Shown: positions 18,701-25,496, counted from the stretch's first letter. The stretch: 31,785 bases of DNA from JADJPL01 sp964607915 (GCA_964607915.1 CAZSMU010000031.1:1-31785); one strand, 5' to 3'. Made by a program: numbers and translations. Notes: a model not told the origin generated them from the sequence alone.

Positions 18701-18854
18701 TCATCGGTTCGTTATCTTGCGCTGAAAGTACCTTGCCACTCACCCGTATGGTCTGTGCAAATGCACTCCACGTAAGGGCCAATTGGAAAAGAATCAGTAT
18801 CGCCCTTTTTCCAATTCCCCTGCTGAGTATCTCCCGGTACCGACTCGTCGCCAT
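15705..18854 (-). CDS. SusC/RagA-family TonB-dependent outer-membrane transporter
   Basis: About 1049 residues from the ATG at 18854, which gives a normal signal peptide (MATSRYREILSRGIGKRAIL... ending SAFAQ); an in-frame ATG at 18908 would add 18 unlikely residues. After the signal comes a carboxypeptidase-regulatory-like domain (~38-115: GKVLSAQDNEPMIGASILEKG, SDVDGKYQISV), a plug domain (~120-240) with the SusC motif DGAAAAIYGARAANGVILITT, and a 22-strand-type barrel ending in the aromatic INWNF. It imports glycan fragments with SusD, powered by TonB. The regulatory-like domain is the usual N-terminal extension of this family, and no anti-sigma STN domain is visible, which fits control by the AraC regulator next door. 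Confidence 0.96.
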   Translation of the reverse strand: MATSRYREILSRGIGKRAILILFQLALTWSAFAQTIRVSGKVLSAQDNEPMIGASILEKGTDNGTISDVDGKYQISVPSGAVLVFSYVGFENIEIKVNGRVEIDALLEPQSTLLQDVVVVGYKKEIKSNVTGAIASLGAREVERLPVLGIDQALQGQVAGLQVTQATGAPGDDIAVRIRGAGTIGNNNPLFIVDGVPTSGNINMFSTSDIASIEVLKDGAAAAIYGARAANGVILITTKRGKAGKPQYSFSSNTGIQQPVNLPELLNAREYVTIRNEAIANANALRDPRRQLTPYDLKILDTLPDVDWMDEVFNLAPMQRYSLSATGGSENGNFYLLGEYVNQQGIFRGQGFEKYVLRFNGETGGRKLKFGNNLSVSFTDRQVIGSSGDGAGPGNQLSGIRYALIAAPVFKIRHPDGRYVNTSLELGDPMLYGDGNANPLAFIDATDWRVRQYRVFGNVYADLQLSPWLHARSSAGMDFTFRNEKLFKERLSQAIYDPSSLTEGRSLDQNLVWTNVLDLNHDLGRADVHRISALIGMEAISQMSDYLGASASNFLRTSPEFRYLNSNLPQELNDLGNGGVVTEWGLLSYFAQAGYSYKSRYVINAAIRRDGSSRFGPENRYGNFPSVSFAWNVSNEPFFQSFAAVSGLKFRASWGLLGNQEIGLYPYASLVETGKRVYSFGNQIATGAQVIETGNRDIRWETTQQTNAGVELSLWKDRLTFTADYYYKKTSDILVRIPLPQSGGAVRAPYSNAGEVENKGFDFSLLLRNSSGPWSYSASFNLATVRNKVLSLAGSGAILGGFGLSDGPITRTEPGYPIGSFFLYKMEGIFQSQAEIDASPFQTVDTRPGDIRFADLNGDRIIDDKDRAHFGSPFPDFTYGVNLFVSWKNVDFSVLGQGVQGNDVYFLYGNFAYETQTRGFNSYRKILDAWRPDNTDTDVPRVSVDDRNGNRRVSTRFLEDGSYFRLRNVTLGFTFKKGIGKLDFLKGLRVFTTVQNAWTYTKYSGLDPEIQANTNDTRGFGVSSDLAVGIDWGTVPAPRIYMAGINWNF

Positions 18855-18940
18855 TGTAGTCTCGTTTTTAAAGTCCCTAATTTTTTTCGCCAATCCGGAT
18901 ATCGGCAAACTACATTTCTATATTCTCTTTTTTCACAGAA

Positions 18941-18948
18941 CAAAATTA
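18941..18948 (-). promoter_or_regulatory. Candidate -7 box (TAATTTTG) of the susC promoter
   Basis: The plus-strand CAAAATTA reads TAATTTTG on the minus strand, matching the Bacteroidota TAnnTTTG box, about 90 bases upstream of the chosen susC start. No TTTG is found at the -33 position. Instead, inverted GTAGTACT half-sites cover that region, as expected for a promoter that needs an activator. Confidence 0.6.
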
Positions 18949-18977
18949 GTACTACGGATATCGCTATAGGTAGTACT
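18948..18977. promoter_or_regulatory. Candidate regulator operator AGTACTAC-N14-GTAGTACT between susC and araC
   Basis: Perfect 8-base inverted half-sites lie at 18948-18955 and 18970-18977, 22 bases apart start to start (two helical turns). They abut the susC -7 box and lie 17 bases before the -7 box of the divergent regulator gene. The same half-sites are fused into CTGTAGTACTACAG upstream of the LamG-array gene. Binding by the AraC-family protein encoded alongside is inferred from position and recurrence. Confidence 0.55.
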
Positions 18978-18994
18978 TTTAATCGAAAAACATA

Positions 18995-19002
18995 TACTTT
19001 TG
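18995..19002 (+). promoter_or_regulatory. Candidate -7 box (TACTTTTG) of the araC-family gene
   Basis: This is an exact TAnnTTTG match on the plus strand, about 195 bases before the chosen start codon. Transcription from here would begin close to the left end of repeat copy C, so the repeat would form most of the 5' leader. No clear -33 TTTG is seen at the usual spacing. Confidence 0.5.
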
Positions 19003-19007
19003 TGAAT

Positions 19008-19164
19008 AATAGGTCTGTTGTAGCAGGAATCCGAAAGGAGTCCAAAAGTCTCTTTGCTTCCCACACAATACCTTTCCCTTAGTATAGCTATACTCCCTCA
19101 AAAAGCCCTCGTGTGGACAAAAGATGGCTCTTTTCCCCCTTCGTTGACCCCTCGCAACCCGTCC
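19008..19164 (+). repeat. Dispersed intergenic hairpin repeat, copy C (long form) in the araC leader
   Basis: The left end AATAGGTCTGTTGTAGCAGG and right end TTGACCCCTCGCAACCCGTC are diverged terminal inverted repeats. The interior has the same plan as copy A: CCACACAA...TCGTGTGG as an outer stem, the palindrome AGTATAGCTATACT (19081-19094 is its core), then a hairpin AAAAGATGGCTCTTTT and CCCCCTTCGTTGACC. Together with the operator and two -7 boxes, it fills the 343-base gap between susC and the regulator gene; no other gene is visible there. Confidence 0.7.
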
Positions 19165-19197
19165 AACATGCGCTTGACTTTCTTAAAAAAACGGGAT

Positions 19198-20175
19198 ATG
19201 AAAATCTTCAGAGAAATAACCCCACTGAAAACCAATGATGTATTTGTAGTGCTGGACAGTGTGGACAAAGGCTTCGACTATCCTATTCACAATCATCCGG
19301 AATTCGAACTAAACCTCATCATGGGCAGCGCCGGCAACCGAATCGTAGGGGACTCCACTACAAAATACCAGGATTCCGACCTCGCACTTATCGGACCTTA
19401 CTTGTACCACAAGTGGGACGATAGCGATGCTCCTCTGCATCGTTATGAGACATGTCGGGTGATCACTATCCAATTTGCCAATGATTTGTTCGAAGATACC
19501 TTGTTGAAAAAAACGCCTTTTTTCAAAATCAAGAACCTGCTGACCGAATCGAACCGCGGCATCGTTTTTTCAGGGGATACTTACCGGGCTGCCAAAGAAA
19601 AAATTTTGAGGCTCACAGAACTGAAAGGACTGGAGAGCGTACTCGAATTCCTCAGCTTACTCGACTTATTATCGCAGTCCAAAGATCGCGCCTACCTGGC
19701 AAGTGAGGGGTTCAACACCCAGGCTATCAACGCCGACAGCAAGCGCATCGAAATCGCAAACCAGTTTATCCTGTCCCACTTCCGCGATAATAAAATGAAA
19801 ATAGGGGATGTGGCCGCCAAAGTACACATGAGCGATTCTGCCTTCAGCCAGTTTTTTAAAAAATATACCAACAAGAGCTTTACCCATTTTTTGGTAGATT
19901 TACGCATCGGCCATGCATGTAAACTGCTGCTGGAAAGCGAAGAACCGATTAGTCAGATTTGCTTTGATTCCGGATTCAATAACATCGCAAATTTCAACCG
20001 ACTATTCAAGAAAAACAGAAAGTGTACACCGATGGATTTCAGAAAGCTATATAAAGAGAAAAACACCTTCGACTGGAAAAACCAGATTACCCCCAACCAG
20101 TTTCTGCCCGGCGACAGCAAGCCTGCCGAGGCAGAATCCCCTCAGCAATACGCTACTAAATTGCTTACTTATTAG
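19198..20175 (+). CDS. AraC-family transcriptional regulator with cupin sensor domain
   Basis: 325 residues from the ATG at 19198 (MKIFREITPLKTNDVFVV). ATGs at 19168 and 19054 are in frame, but the latter would translate the intergenic repeat and is rejected. The N-terminal part is a cupin-like ligand domain (HNHPEFELNLIMGSAGNRIVGDS). The C-terminal ~100 residues hold two helix-turn-helix motifs: KIGDVAAKVHMSDSAFSQFFKKYTNKSFTHFL, and ISQICFDSGFNNIANFNRLFKKNRKCTPMDFRK, the AraC signature. It is divergent from susC, so it probably activates the glycan locus in response to a sugar released from the substrate. Confidence 0.92.
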   Translation: MKIFREITPLKTNDVFVVLDSVDKGFDYPIHNHPEFELNLIMGSAGNRIVGDSTTKYQDSDLALIGPYLYHKWDDSDAPLHRYETCRVITIQFANDLFEDTLLKKTPFFKIKNLLTESNRGIVFSGDTYRAAKEKILRLTELKGLESVLEFLSLLDLLSQSKDRAYLASEGFNTQAINADSKRIEIANQFILSHFRDNKMKIGDVAAKVHMSDSAFSQFFKKYTNKSFTHFLVDLRIGHACKLLLESEEPISQICFDSGFNNIANFNRLFKKNRKCTPMDFRKLYKEKNTFDWKNQITPNQFLPGDSKPAEAESPQQYATKLLTY

Positions 20176-20260
20176 CCTGGATGGGCGGAGTCAAATCTGC
20201 TCTTTTCTCATCCTCTGCACCCCCACGCAACGAATCAATCATCCTTAATTATTCTGTTCT

Positions 20261-22327
20261 ATGCACCGCGCCCTTATCATCCTCCCCGCCTTTCTCTTGC
20301 TTTTATCCCCTTTGATGGCTCAGACCATTGCCGATTTTCTATCCGTGCCGTTCCCCTCAGATCTACAGGCCAACGGTTCCGGCACCGCCCTCGCCTGGAT
20401 ATTCAACGACAAAGGGGAACGCAATGTGTTCTACGCAGAAGGCCCCGGGTTCACCCCCCGCAAACTGACCGACTTCAAAGGGGATAACGGACTGGAAATA
20501 AATAACCTCTTCTTTTCCGCAGATGGTAAATTCCTGGTGTTTGTACGCGGCAACGGCTCGAATAACAACGGGGAGCCCGCCAACCCTGCACAACTCCAGG
20601 AGTCCACCGCGCGCATGCTGTATGCAATGGACCTCACCCGGGGAAGCCTCCGAAAAATCGGCGCCGGTACTTCGCCACGAATAAGCCCGGATGGAAAAAT
20701 GGTAGCTTACCTCTCCTCCGGACAGGTGTGGATAGCGGGGCTTTCCGATACGGCCCAAACCCCTCGAAAACTGTTTCAAGCGCGAGGTAGCCAGTCGCAG
20801 CTGCGCTGGTCCCCCGACGGAAAACGCCTCGCTTTTCAAAGCCAACGGGGCGACCATGCATTCATAGGCGTGTATGACCTCCCTGCTAATCAGATTCTTT
20901 TCCCAGACCCTTCTGCCGATATAGACGGCTACCCCACTTGGAGCCCCGACGGTTCCAGACTGGCCTATATTCGCGTAGCCCCCGTCCAGTTTGACCTGCC
21001 GTTTACACCAAAATCAGAAGCATACCCCTGGCAAATCCGCGTGTTGGAGGTATCCACAGGCGTGGCCCAGGAAGTCTGGCGCGCCGAGGAGGGCAAAGGC
21101 TCTGTATTTAATGAGGACCTGCCCGCTTCCGATACCCGACTCCTATGGCCCAATGCCAGTACCCTGCTTTTTCCCTGGGAAAAAACTGGCTGGCTGCACA
21201 TCTATGCGCTGGACCTGCAAAAAAAGACCCTGCACGACCTGACCCCCGGCGAAGGGGAAGTGGAGGGCTGGAAGTTGTCCAACGATGCCAATTCCCTCTT
21301 CTTCACCAGCAACCACGGGGATATTGACCGTCGCCACATATGGACGACCCCCCTCTCGGTATCGAAACCGTCGTGTTTGACCCCCGGCCGCCAAATCGAG
21401 TGGAATCCCGTCGAACTGAAGGCAGGGCTCGCGTTTATCCATTCTTCTGCCACCCGGCCCGCTTGGCCGGCACTGCTCTCCCAAGGGCGGAGACAGGATC
21501 TGGCACCTTCGCTATTCCCGCAGATGTTCCCCCGTCAAATGCCTGAACCACAAGCAATAAAAGTGAATGCCCCAGACGGGTTTGTCTCGTATGGACAACT
21601 CTTTCTGCCCGCCGGGACAAGCCCCGGCAAAAAACATCCGGCAGTCATCTTTTTGCATGGGGGCAGCCGCAGACAGATGCTCCTGGGATTCAACTACGGG
21701 CAATACTACTCCCATGCCTACGCATTGAACCAATATTTCGCCTCCAGGGGCTATGTCGTGCTTTCCCTCAACTACCGCAGCGGTATCGGGTATGGCCTCG
21801 ACTTCCGGGAAGCCCCGAATTACGGGGCCGCCGGAGCTAGCGAAGTGCGCGACCTCATCGGCGCTGCTCATTTCCTCGCCGCCCGAACCGATGTGGACCC
21901 ATCCAAAATTTCTATGTGGGGCGGCAGCTACGGCGGTTACCTCACCGCACACGGCCTGGCTCAACGCAGCGAGCTCTTCTTATGCGGAGTAGATATTCAC
22001 GGCGTCCATAACTGGAACGACGAGATCCCTACCTTCGCACCCTGGTACAACCCGCTCGACTACCCGGAAGCGGCACACCTCGCCTTCGAGTCCTCCCCGG
22101 AACGCTACGTGGAGGGCTGGAAAGACCCCGTCCTGTTTATCCATGGCGACGACGACCGGAATGTGCCCTTCCGCGAAACGGTGCGCATACAGGAGAAACT
22201 CCGCCGGCAAGGCGTGCCTTGCGAACAACTCATTTTTCCCGACGAGGTTCACTCCTTCCTGCTGCACCGCAACTGGATCAATGCCTACGAAGCAACTTTC
22301 CGGTTTATTGACCGGTATTCCCGATAA
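20261..22327 (+). CDS. Secreted S9-family prolyl-oligopeptidase-like peptidase
   Basis: 688 residues with a signal peptide (MHRALIILPAFLLLLSPLMAQ). Residues ~25-400 carry TolB/WD-like propeller repeats (RISPDGKMVAY, LRWSPDGKRLAF, PTWSPDGSRLAY). The C-terminal ~270 residues are an alpha/beta hydrolase: GGSYGGY with the nucleophile Ser556, HGDDDRNVP with probable Asp632, and DEVHSF with His664, a complete catalytic triad. The family cleaves peptides, often after Pro or Ala, as dipeptidyl or acylaminoacyl peptidases. It is probably periplasmic. It starts 85 bases after the regulator gene; its link to the glycan locus is uncertain and it is more likely an independent peptide-degrading enzyme. Confidence 0.92.
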   Translation: MHRALIILPAFLLLLSPLMAQTIADFLSVPFPSDLQANGSGTALAWIFNDKGERNVFYAEGPGFTPRKLTDFKGDNGLEINNLFFSADGKFLVFVRGNGSNNNGEPANPAQLQESTARMLYAMDLTRGSLRKIGAGTSPRISPDGKMVAYLSSGQVWIAGLSDTAQTPRKLFQARGSQSQLRWSPDGKRLAFQSQRGDHAFIGVYDLPANQILFPDPSADIDGYPTWSPDGSRLAYIRVAPVQFDLPFTPKSEAYPWQIRVLEVSTGVAQEVWRAEEGKGSVFNEDLPASDTRLLWPNASTLLFPWEKTGWLHIYALDLQKKTLHDLTPGEGEVEGWKLSNDANSLFFTSNHGDIDRRHIWTTPLSVSKPSCLTPGRQIEWNPVELKAGLAFIHSSATRPAWPALLSQGRRQDLAPSLFPQMFPRQMPEPQAIKVNAPDGFVSYGQLFLPAGTSPGKKHPAVIFLHGGSRRQMLLGFNYGQYYSHAYALNQYFASRGYVVLSLNYRSGIGYGLDFREAPNYGAAGASEVRDLIGAAHFLAARTDVDPSKISMWGGSYGGYLTAHGLAQRSELFLCGVDIHGVHNWNDEIPTFAPWYNPLDYPEAAHLAFESSPERYVEGWKDPVLFIHGDDDRNVPFRETVRIQEKLRRQGVPCEQLIFPDEVHSFLLHRNWINAYEATFRFIDRYSR

Positions 22328-22343
22328 TGTTACCTATCTTTAA

Positions 22344-22658
22344 ATGCTAAAATATCCCGCTATGCTGCTGCTGAATATTTCCCCTGCCTACCTCGGACTA
22401 ATCGCCCTCCTGGTTTCCGCACTGGCCGCCTGGCGCTGGTTTTCCCAAAAGCACCGTCGGCAGGAAAGCATACCACACCCCGTGCCGCCCATCCCCCCAC
22501 TGCCGCCTATGGATCTGCCCAACAGCCCCACTCCTACGGTAAAAGCCGCCTCCCGAGGCCTCGAACCCCCGATTGCGGATACACCCGCCATCCCCGAAAT
22601 ACCCCTCAGCGAAGAAGAGCGCCGCATCGCACAGGATTACTTGAAAACAAAGGCCTGA
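22344..22658 (+). CDS. Small membrane-anchored proline-rich protein, unknown function
   Basis: 104 residues. One membrane helix lies near the start (about 6-29: AMLLLNISPAYLGLIALLVSALAAW), followed by basic RWFSQKHRR, a Pro-rich linker (PHPVPPIPPLPPMDLPNSPTP) and an acidic helical end (LSEEERRIAQDYLKTK). I do not recognise a family. It lies 16 bases after the peptidase and 7 bases before the AAA ATPase, so it is probably co-transcribed with the ATPase. It could tether a cytoplasmic partner to the inner membrane; this is inference. A second possible start is the ATG at 22362. Confidence 0.6.
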   Translation: MLKYPAMLLLNISPAYLGLIALLVSALAAWRWFSQKHRRQESIPHPVPPIPPLPPMDLPNSPTPTVKAASRGLEPPIADTPAIPEIPLSEEERRIAQDYLKTKA

Positions 22659-22665
22659 ACCCCTG

Positions 22666-23745
22666 ATGAAAGATATCCTCCGGCCCTTTGCAGAGGTCAC
22701 CTGTGCCCGCGAACTGGAAGCACTGAAATCCTGCGACGATAAACCCAAACCGGTGGGCTGGCAACTCTCCCCATGGGCCGTCGCTACCTTTGTTCTGGGA
22801 GGTAAACTGCCCGACGGAATGGCCATTGAACCGAAATACGTGGGGCATCGCAGATTGATCGAAGTGGCCATCGCTACCCTGGCCACCGACCGCGCCCTAC
22901 TCCTGAGCGGTTTGCCGGGAACGGCCAAAACCTGGCTCTCCGAACACCTCGCAGCCGCTATAAGCGGTGATTCTACCCTGCTCGTGCAAGGTACCGCCGG
23001 CCAAAATGAAGATGCCCTGCGCTACACCTGGAACTACGCCCGCCTCCTCGCGGAAGGCCCCAGCGAAACGGCTCTCGTGCCTAGTCCAGTCATGCGCGGG
23101 ATGCAACAAGGCAAACTGGTACGCATAGAGGAACTCTCCCGCATGCCATCCGAAGTACAAGACGCCCTGATCACTATCCTGTCTGAAAAAACACTGCCCG
23201 TCCCGGAACTAAATCTCCAAATCCAGGCTGTACAGGGCTTCAATGTCATCGCTACCTCCAACGAACGAGATAAAGGCGTGAACGAACTGTCCAACGCCCT
23301 GCGGCGCCGATTCAATACCGTTACCCTGCCCCTACCGGTTTCTATAGAGGCAGAAGTGGATATCGTACAGCGCCGGGTCGAACAACTGGGCAACCACATG
23401 GGAATGGCTCCCGCTATCACTCCCGTAGAAGAAATTCGCCGACTAGTCGCTATCTTCCGGGAACTGCGCAACGGGATTACCGAAGATGGGAAACGACCTC
23501 TTAAATCCCCCGGCAGCGCCCTCTCCACCGCCGAGGCAATCTCCGTTATCCACAGCGGACAGGCGCTGGCTACCTACTTCGGCGACGGAAAAGTCCGACC
23601 TGCCGATCTCGCCGCCGCACTCGTCGGCGCAGTGGTCAAAGACCAGGCCCAAGACCTGCCCGCCTGGAAAGAATACCTCGAAACCGTCCTGAAAAACCGG
23701 GAAACCGATAAGGAGCTTTATCAGGCATGTAAAAAAATACTTTGA
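22666..23745 (+). CDS. MoxR-like AAA+ ATPase
   Basis: 359 residues. Walker A GLPGTAKT at 82-89 (Lys88). The Walker B region is GKLVRIEELSRMP with Glu155/Glu156. FNVIATSNERDKG serves as sensor 1 and NALRRRFNT (Arg213-215) supplies an arginine finger. The long insert with VLVPSPVMRGMQQG-like sequence and the C-terminal lid fit the MoxR/AAA_5 group. These ATPases usually act as chaperones that remodel or load cofactors into partners, often a VWA-domain protein encoded next door. No VWA gene follows here; the small proline-rich membrane protein upstream is the only close partner candidate. Its downstream neighbour is convergent. Confidence 0.88.
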   Translation: MKDILRPFAEVTCARELEALKSCDDKPKPVGWQLSPWAVATFVLGGKLPDGMAIEPKYVGHRRLIEVAIATLATDRALLLSGLPGTAKTWLSEHLAAAISGDSTLLVQGTAGQNEDALRYTWNYARLLAEGPSETALVPSPVMRGMQQGKLVRIEELSRMPSEVQDALITILSEKTLPVPELNLQIQAVQGFNVIATSNERDKGVNELSNALRRRFNTVTLPLPVSIEAEVDIVQRRVEQLGNHMGMAPAITPVEEIRRLVAIFRELRNGITEDGKRPLKSPGSALSTAEAISVIHSGQALATYFGDGKVRPADLAAALVGAVVKDQAQDLPAWKEYLETVLKNRETDKELYQACKKIL

Positions 23746-23761
23746 ACAGACTGCCCCCAGC

Positions 23762-23959
23762 TTACTCCTCCCCCCCTGCCTGCCGACGCAATACCTGCCC
23801 CAGTACCATGCCCAACAAGGCCATACCCATGATGCTGTATTGCAACCCGGAACTCTTTTCCAGGCCAAATACCGAGGTCTTATCGGTCAGCCACAATACG
23901 GCCAGAAGCACGGATACTCCTAGCAGGGCGTAATACACTATGAAAAGCACTTTTCGCAT
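23762..23959 (-). CDS. Small two-helix membrane protein, unknown function
   Basis: 65 residues: MRKVLFIVYYALLGVSVLLA opens a first membrane helix (about 4-24), a short polar loop TDKTSVFGLEKSSG follows, then a second helix (about 40-58: YSIMGMALLGMVLGQVL) and a basic/acidic tail RRQAGGEE. The composition is typical of a real inner-membrane protein, whereas the overlapping plus-strand frame has none of these traits. The gene is convergent with the ATPase gene and lies between it and repeat copy D. No family recognised. Confidence 0.6.
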   Translation of the reverse strand: MRKVLFIVYYALLGVSVLLAVLWLTDKTSVFGLEKSSGLQYSIMGMALLGMVLGQVLRRQAGGEE

Positions 23960-24005
23960 AAAATGTCCTTATGTCAAAGAGAAATTCCCCAAATGCCCTG
24001 AAGTA

Positions 24006-24059
24006 GTTGCGAAAAGGGCAGCGAGGAGGGAAAAAAGAGTCGTTTTTGACTTGTTGCAA
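24006..24059 (+). repeat. Dispersed intergenic hairpin repeat, copy D (partial)
   Basis: It begins GTTGCGAAAAGGGCAGCGAG and runs through GGAGGGAAAAAAGAGTCGTTTTTGAC, closely matching the left half and core of copy B. The right end (CTTGTTGCAA) is degenerate, so this copy looks truncated or decayed. It lies between the stop of mqnC and the start of the small membrane protein gene, both on the minus strand. Confidence 0.6.
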
Positions 24060-24076
24060 TACGTCCGTTCGTCGCC

Positions 24077-25219
24077 TTAATCTACAATCATCGCGCTGCG
24101 GTCCAATTCCTGCTGTACGATGAATGCAGGCAACTCCCTGAATTGATATTGCTGGTCGCGCAACTGCGGTGTAAAGCCCGCTTCCCGGATAGCGGCCTGT
24201 ATGCCGTCTGCTGTAAACCGGAAGCGCGCACCAGCCGCCGACACGACGTTTTCCTCGATCATGATGCTCCCGAAATCGTTGGCACCCGCATGGAGGCAGA
24301 TCTGGGCCGTCTGCTTGCCCACCGTGAGCCAGGAGGCCTGTATATTCCGGATATTGGGCAACATGATTCTGCTCATTGCAATCATACGGACGTACTCGTC
24401 GCCCGTGCAGGTGTTGCGCGCCCGCTTAAGCTTTTTCAAGATAGTATCCTCATCCTGGAAAGGCCAGGGGATAAAGGCGATGAAACCCTTCGCAGCAGAC
24501 GGCTTGCGCGCCTGTACATCCCGGATTTTCACCAAATGCTCCATGCGCTCCAAATTCGTCTCGATATGCCCGAACATCATGGTAGCTGATGTGGTCAAAT
24601 CGAGCTGATGTGCCGCATGCATGATGTCCAACCATTCCTGTGCCCCGCATTTGCCCTTCGAAATCAGACGCCTGACGCGATCGTCCAGGATTTCCGCGCC
24701 CGCACCGGGCAGAGAGTCTAATCCCGACTCCTTGAGCGCCCGCAATACGTCGAGGTGGGTGGACTTTTCCAACTTCGTGATATGCGCCACCTCGGGAGGC
24801 CCCAGCGCATGCAACTTCAGGTTGGGGTAGAGGCTTTTCAACTCCCGGAATAACCCGGTATAATAGTCTAGCCCCAAATCCGGGTGGTGCCCCCCTTGCA
24901 ACAACAACTGTTCGCCCCCGAAACGGAATAACTCTTCTATCTTTTGCTTGTACTCCTCAATGGTCGTGATATACGACTCCCCATGCCCCGGCCGACGGTA
25001 AAAATTGCAGAACTTGCAATTCGCAATACATACATTGGTCGTGTTCGAGTTCCGGTCTATAATCCAGGTCACTGCATTCCCGGGAACATGGTACTGCCTT
25101 AGCCGATCCCCTACATATATCAAATCGGCTGTCGGCGCCTGTTCAAACAGGAACACGCCTTCTTCGGCACTCAGGAAATCGAGCCGCAAGGCCCGCTGCA
25201 ATAAATCCGCAACTTGCAT
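24077..25219 (-). CDS. mqnC: Cyclic dehypoxanthine futalosine synthase (radical SAM)
   Basis: 380 residues. The radical SAM cluster motif is C64-IAN-C68-KF-C71, followed by a FYR segment. LLQGGHHPDLGLDYYTGLF, SLPGAGAEILDDRVR and NDFGSIMIEENVVSAAGA are features of MqnC within the MqnC/MqnE/CofH group, and the length is normal for the family. The enzyme converts dehypoxanthine futalosine to its cyclic form in the futalosine route to menaquinone. MqnE is the main alternative but usually has different signature blocks. No other mqn gene is in the window, so the pathway is dispersed here. Confidence 0.9.
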   Translation of the reverse strand: MQVADLLQRALRLDFLSAEEGVFLFEQAPTADLIYVGDRLRQYHVPGNAVTWIIDRNSNTTNVCIANCKFCNFYRRPGHGESYITTIEEYKQKIEELFRFGGEQLLLQGGHHPDLGLDYYTGLFRELKSLYPNLKLHALGPPEVAHITKLEKSTHLDVLRALKESGLDSLPGAGAEILDDRVRRLISKGKCGAQEWLDIMHAAHQLDLTTSATMMFGHIETNLERMEHLVKIRDVQARKPSAAKGFIAFIPWPFQDEDTILKKLKRARNTCTGDEYVRMIAMSRIMLPNIRNIQASWLTVGKQTAQICLHAGANDFGSIMIEENVVSAAGARFRFTADGIQAAIREAGFTPQLRDQQYQFRELPAFIVQQELDRSAMIVD

Positions 25220-25316
25220 AGTATTTTGTGTACTTGATTCAGCGCAAAATCACGCGGTTTTTGCCGGCAATGCCGTGGAAAAGACACCCTGCAACCCCCC
25301 ACTTGCCCCATTTCAA

Positions 25317-25324
25317 CAAAGATA
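25317..25324 (-). promoter_or_regulatory. Candidate -7 box (TATCTTTG) of mqnC
   Basis: The plus-strand CAAAGATA reads TATCTTTG on the minus strand, an exact match to the Bacteroidota -7 consensus, about 98 bases upstream of the mqnC ATG. No -33 TTTG is seen at the expected distance. Confidence 0.55.
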
Positions 25325-25382
25325 GCAAAGCTCCGGTTTGCATCTCTTTGAAAATAAAATGAATAATATTGAAATATATCCT

Positions 25383-25390
25383 TACTTTTG
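25383..25390 (+). promoter_or_regulatory. Candidate -7 box (TACTTTTG) of the rimP-nusA-infB operon
   Basis: An exact TAnnTTTG match about 107 bases before the rimP start and divergent from the mqnC promoter. The predicted transcript start (about 25397) places the leader hairpin at 25415-25444 inside the 5' leader. No -33 TTTG is seen at the expected distance. Confidence 0.55.
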
Positions 25391-25414
25391 TACCCGAAAT
25401 GAGCACGGCTCGAA

Positions 25415-25444
25415 AAAAGAGGGAACCCAAAAGTTCCCTCTTTT
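25415..25444 (+). terminator. Leader hairpin with U-tract before rimP: candidate attenuator
   Basis: The perfect 12-bp stem AAAAGAGGGAAC (25415-25426) / GTTCCCTCTTTT (25433-25444), with loop CCAAAA, is followed by GTTTG. It has the form of an intrinsic terminator but lies in a divergent promoter region, where neither flanking transcript ends. It therefore most likely acts inside the rimP-nusA-infB leader. A 20-codon reading frame (25399-25461) spans it. Confidence 0.6.
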
Positions 25445-25496
25445 GTTTGAACAACTCCTAAATACCCGGAACAAAAGGTAAAAACGATACAGAAAA

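Noticed and set aside
18855..18908. Longer start for SusC at 18908
   Set aside because: It adds 18 residues before a normal signal peptide; ATG 18854 gives the usual SusC N-terminus.
19054..19197. Upstream in-frame start giving a longer AraC-family protein
   Set aside because: The extra residues are a translation of the intergenic repeat copy C and bear no likeness to the family N-terminus; ATG 19198 fits better.
20195..20242. Possible decayed right end of the dispersed repeat before the S9 peptidase (GCTCTTTTC ... CGCAAC)
   Set aside because: Only two short blocks match at about the right spacing and there is no left end or hairpin, so chance similarity in a C/T-rich stretch cannot be excluded.
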